Shown in pieces: positions 57,696 through 64,000 of a stretch of DNA of 64,000 bases (the stretch's first letter is position 1; every line of letters begins with the position of its first letter). The DNA lies in contig NC_054878.1 in the NCBI RefSeq assembly GCF_018320785.1, positions 45,503,429-45,567,428 on the forward strand, in the 5' to 3' direction. The stretch is from Cheilinus undulatus (lineage: Eukaryota; Chordata; Actinopteri; Labriformes; Labridae). The notes below the pieces were generated by a model that was given only the letters and a program-made list of their open reading frames with translations, was not told where the DNA came from and searched no databases. A program made the translations under genes and the position numbers.

Positions 57696-58733
57696 ATAAA
57701 GGTCACATATTATGCAAAATCATGTTTCAGGCTTTTCTAGCAAAAATACACTGCCTGGCCAAAAAAAGTCGCCACCTTGATTTAACTAAGCAAACAGGTA
57801 CGAGCCTCCTATTGGATAATTACTGCATGGGCGATTATCTTTCAGCTGGCAACAAGTTATTTAACCCCAGCTGATGCAATGAGTAACTTCTCATTTCTTA
57901 AACAATGGATTTTTGTCTTCCCTAATGACATGGGCATATTCCAAGATGACAATGCCAGGATTCATCGGGCTCAGTTTGTGAACGAGTGGGTCAGGGAGCA
58001 TGAGACATCATTTTCACTCATGGATTGGCCACCACAGAGTCCAGACCTTAACCCCATTGAGAATCTTTGGGATGTGCTGAAGAAGGCTTTGCACAGTGGT
58101 CAGACTCTCCCATCAACAATATTAAAATTAATGCAACACTGGATGGAAATAAATCTTGTGACATTGCAGAAGCTTATCGAAACAATGCCACAGCGAATGC
58201 GTGTTGTAATCAAAGCTAAAGGCGGTCCAATGAAATATCAGAGTGTGTGACCTTTTTTGGTTGTTTTTGGCCAGGCAGTGTATGTGCCCCTGGCCTGTCC
58301 ACAATTCCTCCAAGAATCAGAACCCCCCCCCCTCCACCTTTCAGAATATGTGTGCTGAAACAAGCCGTTCTCAGATTTTCCCCTCATAATGTCATGTGGG
58401 GCGTTAGCCCCGCCCCCAGGTTTGGTTGGCCCTCCCAACTTGGAAGAAAGTTTCACCCTCCTCTCCTGATCCTCCTCTCAGCTACCTCTTGGGAGGAGGA
58501 TCAGGAGTGTCACATCCATTTCCTGAGAGGGGCGGAGTCAGAACGCTCATTAACATTTAAAGCCACAGACGCAGAAACAGCTCGTCCTCAGCCAGGCTGA
58601 AACAGAGGGAGTTTAGACATGCAAGAATCCAATACTGGAGTGTTTTTATAGCAACAAAATTCACAGGCATGTTTTGGGGACCTTTGAGACCAATATAAAC
58701 TTATCTTAAAGGGGAAAAATATCTGACCTTTAA
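57696..58733. mobile_element. MITE-like repeat hosting a deleted Tc1 element
   Basis: The ends ATAAAGGTCACATATTATGC and ATATCTGACCTTTAA are inverted. The interior (ATGTGCCCCTGGCCTGTC and GAGGGGCGGAGTCAGAAC) is a repeat widespread in teleosts. The Tc1 element at 57749-58280 is inserted at a TA. Confidence 0.65.
57749..58280 (+). mobile_element. Internally deleted Tc1-like element with transposase C-terminus
   Basis: The TA-flanked ends CACTGCCTGGCCAAAAAAAG and TTGGCCAGGCAGTG are inverted. A 123-residue frame (57879-58250) retains [37 protein letters not shown] and the end of the transposase. The HTH domains and first catalytic aspartate are gone. A 532-bp deletion derivative that needs an external transposase. 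Confidence 0.85.
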
Positions 58734-58959
58734 TTAACATTCATTTTTGATGTGTTTAAGCCAAATCACATCTATCTTCACCACCTTAATTTTTATCATG
58801 ACTTTTTGTTCCTTTCACTCGAGACCTATTTCCGTAAATGATCAATGAAAATGTAATTTATCACTTCATATTCAATTCAGACGAGTTTTTATTACCTCTA
58901 CTTTAATCACTTAATTTTTGTTACTTTCATTCTCCATTAAACTTTACCAGGCGGTGACT

Positions 58960-59545
58960 TTATACCTGTGAAATGTTTTTACTCAACTGTTTCTTTTTTT
59001 GTTGTTGTTTTGAGGCGGTTTTTATGCCTTTAGTGCTGGAGGAGTATAACCTTGCAAAGCAGATGGATTTGCCTGTTTCCGTGTTTCTCACTGGTGAATC
59101 CATCTTGCAAAGCTCCCATCTGAACTGTTTGGGCCCAGTTAGAAAGTGACAGGACCAACCAGTGACGAGGGGCAGCACTTGTGGGCGCGGCAGAGTCGTG
59201 ACGTAAACAAGCAGCAACAAGAGACCGGTGCCGTTATGGCAGAAGAGATTAGCGTGGATGCTGCTAAAGCGCCAGTTTCATCAGAACTTCACGACATTTC
59301 TTCATTAAAAGAAGAGCAAAGAACAGCACTGAGTTGTTTTCTTTTCAAAAAGACAAAAGTCATGTACTGACATGTCTATAGTTGCCATGGTTCACGTTAT
59401 GTGTTTATTCCTTGGTAGCGGCTACATCACGTGTTTTGTTGCTCTGATTGGCCCGTAAAGATGTGACAGACAGAACGTTCATCCAATCACACTGAGTTTT
59501 TTTTCAAAGCCTCTGCCCTTTCCCAAATACTGTGTATGAGAGGTT
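58960..59545. repeat. Repeat with helicase-like peptide
   Basis: The plus strand at 59235-59370 codes ELHDISSLKEEQRTALSCF, which resembles the start of RecQ-like helicase motifs in repeat-derived fish proteins. The Walker motif that should follow is missing. Probably a fragment of a mobile element. Confidence 0.35.
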
Positions 59546-59566
59546 TACCAGATGGATGTATGAAAC

Positions 59567-59637
59567 ACAAAGGCTGGATTCACTCCTGAGCTGACCGCGT
59601 ACACAGGTCCTAAACCACTAGGCCGCTTGCACCCCTT
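59567..59637 (-). repeat. Truncated tRNA-derived SINE head
   Basis: The minus strand reads GGCCTAGTGGTTTAGGACC followed by a GTACGCGG-like part, as in the other SINEs. Only the head remains. Confidence 0.55.
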
Positions 59638-59699
59638 CAGTCTACATTTTTGTTGGATGTTACAGATTTTACTCTCTAACTAAATCATATATATTGTTA

Positions 59700-60379
59700 A
59701 AAAAACAAAAAAAAAAAACCATCTCCAGACTCCAACCGTCACTCCCTGATTCTGTGGCTGAAACACTCATTCATGCTTTCATAACCTCCCGCCTGGACTA
59801 CTGTAATGGAGTCCTGTCTGGAGTTCCCAGCAAAACCCTGGACAGGCTTCAGTACGTCCAAAACTCTGCAGCTAGAGTTCTCACCCGCACTAGACCCTGG
59901 CAACACATCACTCCGACCCTCATCCACCTCCACTGGCTCCCTATCAAGTCCCGTATCAACTACAAAGTCCTCCTCCTCACATACAAATCTCTCCATGCTC
60001 TGGCTCCCCAGTACCTTTCTGATCTCCTCCATCCATACACACCATCCCGCAACCTTCGATCTTCAGACACCGGCCTACTTTCCATGCCCAAAACCAAACT
60101 CCGAATCTATGGAGACAGAGCCTTCAGTGCTGCAGCTCCCACCCTCTGGAACACTCTTCCTGCAGACATCCGTAGCGCTCCATCTCTGGACATTTTCAAA
60201 AAACGTCTCAAGCACCACCTGTTCACCACAGCCTACAGTCTTCACTAAACCACCCCTCACACTCATCTACCCATCACATAGTTTGTCCATGTCTATGTGT
60301 TCCTGTAAAGCGTCCTTGGGTTTCTTGAAAGGCGCTATATAAATTCAAGATATTATTATTATTATTATTATTATTATTA
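59700..60379 (+). pseudogene. 5'-truncated L2-type LINE with intact C-terminal frame
   Basis: The last 184 residues of ORF2 are open (59694-60248): HAFITSRLDYCNGVLSG, RVLTRTRPWQHITP, HWLPIKSRINYK and APTLWNTLPADIRSAPSLD. The conserved 3'UTR (AAAGCGTCCTTGGG) and an (ATT)n tail at 60348-60379 follow. It is truncated at a poly-A-like start and looks like a young insertion. Closely related to 8145-8385. Confidence 0.9.
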
Positions 60380-60404
60380 AAAACAAAAAGATTCATGTAC
60401 ATAT

Positions 60405-60939
60405 TAGGGCTGTGGTAAACTAAAGAAAATCTTTTCAACCAAAGTTACACCCACACACCAACCAAGGTAAAATATATAAATAAAAATCTCAAAATCAGCT
60501 TAATCCGTGACAGCTCTCACTGCACCCTCTGGTAGTCTGAATGACCACAAAAATAACAAAAAAAGCTTTATGAGACACTTAAGTATTTTATCCTCATTCT
60601 GTTGTACTAAAATAACAGCTGACTCAGAAATGATCAGCATGCACCTACCTTTAACTGTATAATTTCTGTGATCACGGCACATTAAGTCTTGGCATCATAT
60701 AGCCCACAAAATATCCTCAGATTATTGTTTGTATTAGTTCATAACGATAACTATTCACTTGTTCCAGTGAGCTGTCATTTATGAGAGTATACCAGAGAGT
60801 ATGCAGCGTGACAGACACACTGATGTAAACATTTTAATCTAATGATAAACGGACAACACAGCGTATTTACAGAAATTAAACAGGCCACGGGAGCCGAGGC
60901 GCTGACGGAGCGCAGAGCAAATGAAAGGTGTCAGCCCTA
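60405..60939. mobile_element. hAT-like MITE with TAGGGCTG ends
   Basis: The ends TAGGGCTGTGG and GTGTCAGCCCTA are inverted, with flanks GTACATAT and GTACATTT (7 of 8 match). No coding capacity. Confidence 0.78.
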
Positions 60940-61078
60940 GTACATTTATACGTCAGATATTTAGGTTTTTATGGAGTGGACTGAAGGTCTGTCGTTCTCC
61001 TTGTGGAGAGCAGCAGGGCAGCTTTCTGGCGCCCTCCACTGACAACGAATATAAACAGCTAGTTTTTAAAGTTTAAAG

Positions 61079-61978
61079 CAGGGGTGTCAAACTCAATCAC
61101 AGCAGGGGCCAGATTCTGGATTCAGGACTAACCTGAGCATCTAACAGGGTCACCTTTTTAACCATAAGCTGTCAACCTTGCTTCACTGGTAATAAAAAAT
61201 GAAAAAAAAAAAAAAAACCTTAGCACTGATGATAAACGATTTTGACATTTAAAAAGTAAAACAGATAAGTTCAAAGGCTCAGAATCTGAGAAAAGTCAAT
61301 TTATTAGTTCAAAAGGTCAAAACATGAAATTGAAATTGAAAAATAATGTTTTTAATGGCAAATAAATTACAAAGAAAGTAAAAACCAAAAGTTAAAAAGG
61401 TCATAATATGAAATAAAATGCGTAATCATGGAATTAAAAGTCCAAATATTATTAAAAATTTTAAATTGTGAGTCTAAAAGGTCAAAATATAGGATTATGA
61501 AATCAAAGTTTGGAGTTGAAAATATGAAATAAAATACAAAATAATTGGTTAAAGGGTCAAATCTGACTTAAAAATTAGACTTATGAATCTTAAAGCTCAA
61601 AATAATATATTAGGAGTCAAAATTATGAGTTGAAATGGTCAAAGTATGAAATAAAAAGTCAAAATCCTAAGTTTGAGTCACAATTGTGAGATGCTAAATG
61701 GAAAATGTGAAATTAAAACACAAATTAATTTCTTTTGCATCATTCCTGACTTCTTATGTAAATGTTTTTACTCCTTACTTTTTCAGATTTTGTGACTTAA
61801 CAAGGATATCTTAAATCATCAGGATAAGTTCACATTTTTATACTTGACGAAATCTGCAGACCTTATACTGATGGGCCACATCAGTATTTATAACAGAAAT
61901 ATGAGATCATCCTGCGGGCCGGATTTAACTATTCCACGGGCCGGATTTGGCCCCCAGGCCTTGAGTTTAACACCTGTG
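61079..61978. mobile_element. hAT-like MITE with perfect target duplication
   Basis: The ends CAGGGGTGTCAAACTCAA and TTGAGTTTAACACCTGTG are inverted, and GTTTAAAG is duplicated exactly (61071-61078 and 61979-61986). The interior is rich in repeated AAAAGGTCAAAATATGA-type words. A 900-bp nonautonomous element. Confidence 0.9.
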
Positions 61979-62009
61979 GTTTAAAGGAAGAGAAATCAAA
62001 CATTAAAAT

Positions 62010-62900
62010 TTTAATTAAATACTTTTTTATTGACTTTAACATTCATCACATCATAAAAAAGATGTACGGAAATATTTAAGAAAATAAATTACCAAATAGT
62101 TTAACACGTCATAAAAATAACATGGAAAGTTCATTTCAAATGAAAACAGTTACAGACACAGACCAAATATATAAATACAGGAGTAAAAACAGACACAAAG
62201 GCTTCATCGATGCAGCAGCTCCAGACATAAAAACTAAAAACTGCTTTTGTCAAGAAAAGATCTGTCACACAGAAAACTACAAACTGTACAAGAACACATT
62301 TACAAAAATCCAACGAGGTCAGGCGGACGAGAAATCACAACCGCAGAGAATAAAGTCGTGTTTAATAAAAGCTCGACATGAAATATTTCAGTCACCTGTG
62401 ACCTTTAAGGCCACGTTTACATGACAGTGGTGTTTGGAAAGTTTTAAAAGTGGTTCCAGAGTGATAACGCTTAAAAACACCACATTTCCCGCAGCTCAAC
62501 AGAGCTGAACCACTGTCAGTGATCCTTCTGTGTAAGCGTGGCCAGAAGTCCAGAGAGAATTTCTGAGATACAAAAAAAGCACCCTTTCTTTGATTCTTCA
62601 GTTGTTCTTCATCAGAAGGTCCCGGCAAAAAGTACAAATAAAGATTCTCAAATTTATTTAAATGCTTGTTTCCTCACAATGGTAAAAAACAACAACAACA
62701 AAAAAAAGAAAAAAACACCCTCATATTCACCAGTTTAAGTCAGCTCAGTTTAATCGACCTAAAACTGAAAGATCGAGTTTCAGCATCACTGTGAGGAAAA
62801 TTAACTGAACGGAGAAAAGTCAAATAAAAGTGTGAAAAAGTTTTTTTTAACGTTCAAAGCTGTAAATCAAGAGTGGGTTCCTAACAATTCAAAATAAACA
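62010..62900 (-). other. Possible 3'UTR of a gene right of the window
   Basis: On the minus strand an AATAAA lies near 62026-62031, preceded by about 800 bases of low-repeat AT-rich DNA, which resembles a 3'UTR. A small MITE-like inverted pair (GGCCACGTTTACA and GTGTAAGCGTGGCC, about 62411-62542) lies within. No coding sequence is seen. Confidence 0.3.
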
Positions 62901-64000
62901 GAAGTTTTGTGGTTTATTTGATATTTGTAGGGATTTAAAGACAATTGACGCCCTAAAACCAAGAAAACCTTTTTTCCTCCTCACATTTTCTGACTTTAAT
63001 CATCCTTTGGGGCCAGATTGGGAGCTTTGGGGGGCCTCGTATGGCTCCCGGACCACCAGTTGATGATCACTGCTGTATAATTCGCTTTAGGGCGCTGCAG
63101 GTTTTTCGCTTTTTGTCTAAATTGTTTAAAACAATCCTAAATAAATTCTTATAATAATTAAAACAAAATAAAATAAATAAAGTTTGAAAGAAAAACTTGC
63201 ATTAAAATTTCCGTTAGGTCACAGAAACAAAAAAAAAAAAAATTATAAAGTAGTGTTTTAAATTTATATTATTTATTTAATAAACATTTTTCATACCAAA
63301 TGTTTTTTAATGATTTATTTTAGAGCACTTTTTCTTTGGTTGATTATTGTCTTTGAGCCTGATTTTAACTTAGAATATTGGAATTTTTTATTTTTAACGT
63401 GCATGATTTTTAATTCATGGTTACATCTGATGGACCCATGTTTACTATGAATGTGGACCTAGTCTTACACCTGTTTCAGACTGGGTGCTTGTGTGTCTGA
63501 GCTCAGAATCAACCTTAAAATTGGAGAGGGACCCAACTGCAGTCAAGATGGACGAGATGGGCGTCGCTTTACATCCAATCCATGCTGGAAGTCCCAAGCA
63601 GAAGTTTCTTCTTCGTGTTGGACTCAGCTGCCAGTGTGTGTCAGTCTTTTTCGTGCCTAAGCCTAACCCTTAGTGCTGGATCTCAGATATATCACCTTCC
63701 CCACTGCCTTACCCTGAACCTAACCACTCAGGTTTTAATGCCTAAGCCTAATCTTAGACGTACGGACTTCCGGTTGAGACTTCCGGTATGGATTGGATGT
63801 ATGGCAGCCATCTTGTCTGCATCAGGGTACTCATGTAAAATTGTTGTCTTGGACTTCGCAACAGTAATGACTTTAAAGCTGAGCCGACATTCCCACGTTT
63901 CCCTCGTGAACAGGCTGAGCTCCTTTAGTGAACAAATCTGCATTCTTCTCCTGAGGTCGAGGTTATTGAACCGTTCAGAGCGCTGCTGGAGGTCGTTTTA
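62900..64000. other. Non-coding right edge
   Basis: AT-rich to 63420. After that comes sequence with CCTAAGCCTAACCCTTAG and a related CCTAAGCCTAATCTTAG that looks repeat-derived. No gene is recognised. Confidence 0.35.

Noticed and set aside
58247..58600. A 117-residue plus-strand protein
   Set aside because: It lies wholly in a widespread fish repeat and has no domain; proline runs come from a poly-C tract.

Overview
The window is vertebrate nuclear DNA, almost certainly from a ray-finned (teleost) fish. It has split genes with GT/AG introns, a single-exon claudin, and a very dense load of fish-type transposons: Tc1/mariner, hAT, piggyBac and Harbinger-like MITEs, L2/L1-type LINEs and tRNA-headed SINEs. 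Nothing in it looks bacterial or viral.

The left 38 kb is a tandem array of three interferon-induced protein 44-like (IFI44/IFI44L family) GTPase genes, all on the minus strand. Copy A (exons 2991-7962; its last two exons are not in the window), copy B (14535-20627, complete, 285 codons) and copy C (23859-37883, complete, 287 codons) share one architecture. Each has a short non-coding first exon, a tiny exon starting MGG, a 34-nt exon coding the PWREI motif, a 196-nt P-loop exon, and exons of 144, 172, 101 and 186 nt. Each has an ISRE-like GAAA repeat just upstream of its first exon, and copy C also has a clear TATA box. The introns and spacers are filled with nested transposons. Several give clean target-site duplications, and comparing copies B and C shows which insertions came before or after the gene duplication.

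From 38.6 to 45 kb there are decayed hAT fragments, simple and inverted A/T-rich repeats, a SINE and a Tc1 fossil, but no convincing host gene. At 46309-47121 (minus) lies an intact single-exon claudin that best matches claudin-20, with a likely 5'UTR splice site and a downstream poly(A) signal.

The right part (48-64 kb) is AT-rich and mostly non-coding. It holds several hAT-type MITEs with 7/8 or 8/8 target duplications, an internally deleted Tc1 element inside another MITE, an L2 3' end, and near 62 kb a stretch that could be the 3'UTR of a minus-strand gene beyond the right edge. The host genes are therefore an interferon-inducible array and a tight-junction gene. Most of the remaining recognisable sequence is mobile DNA.
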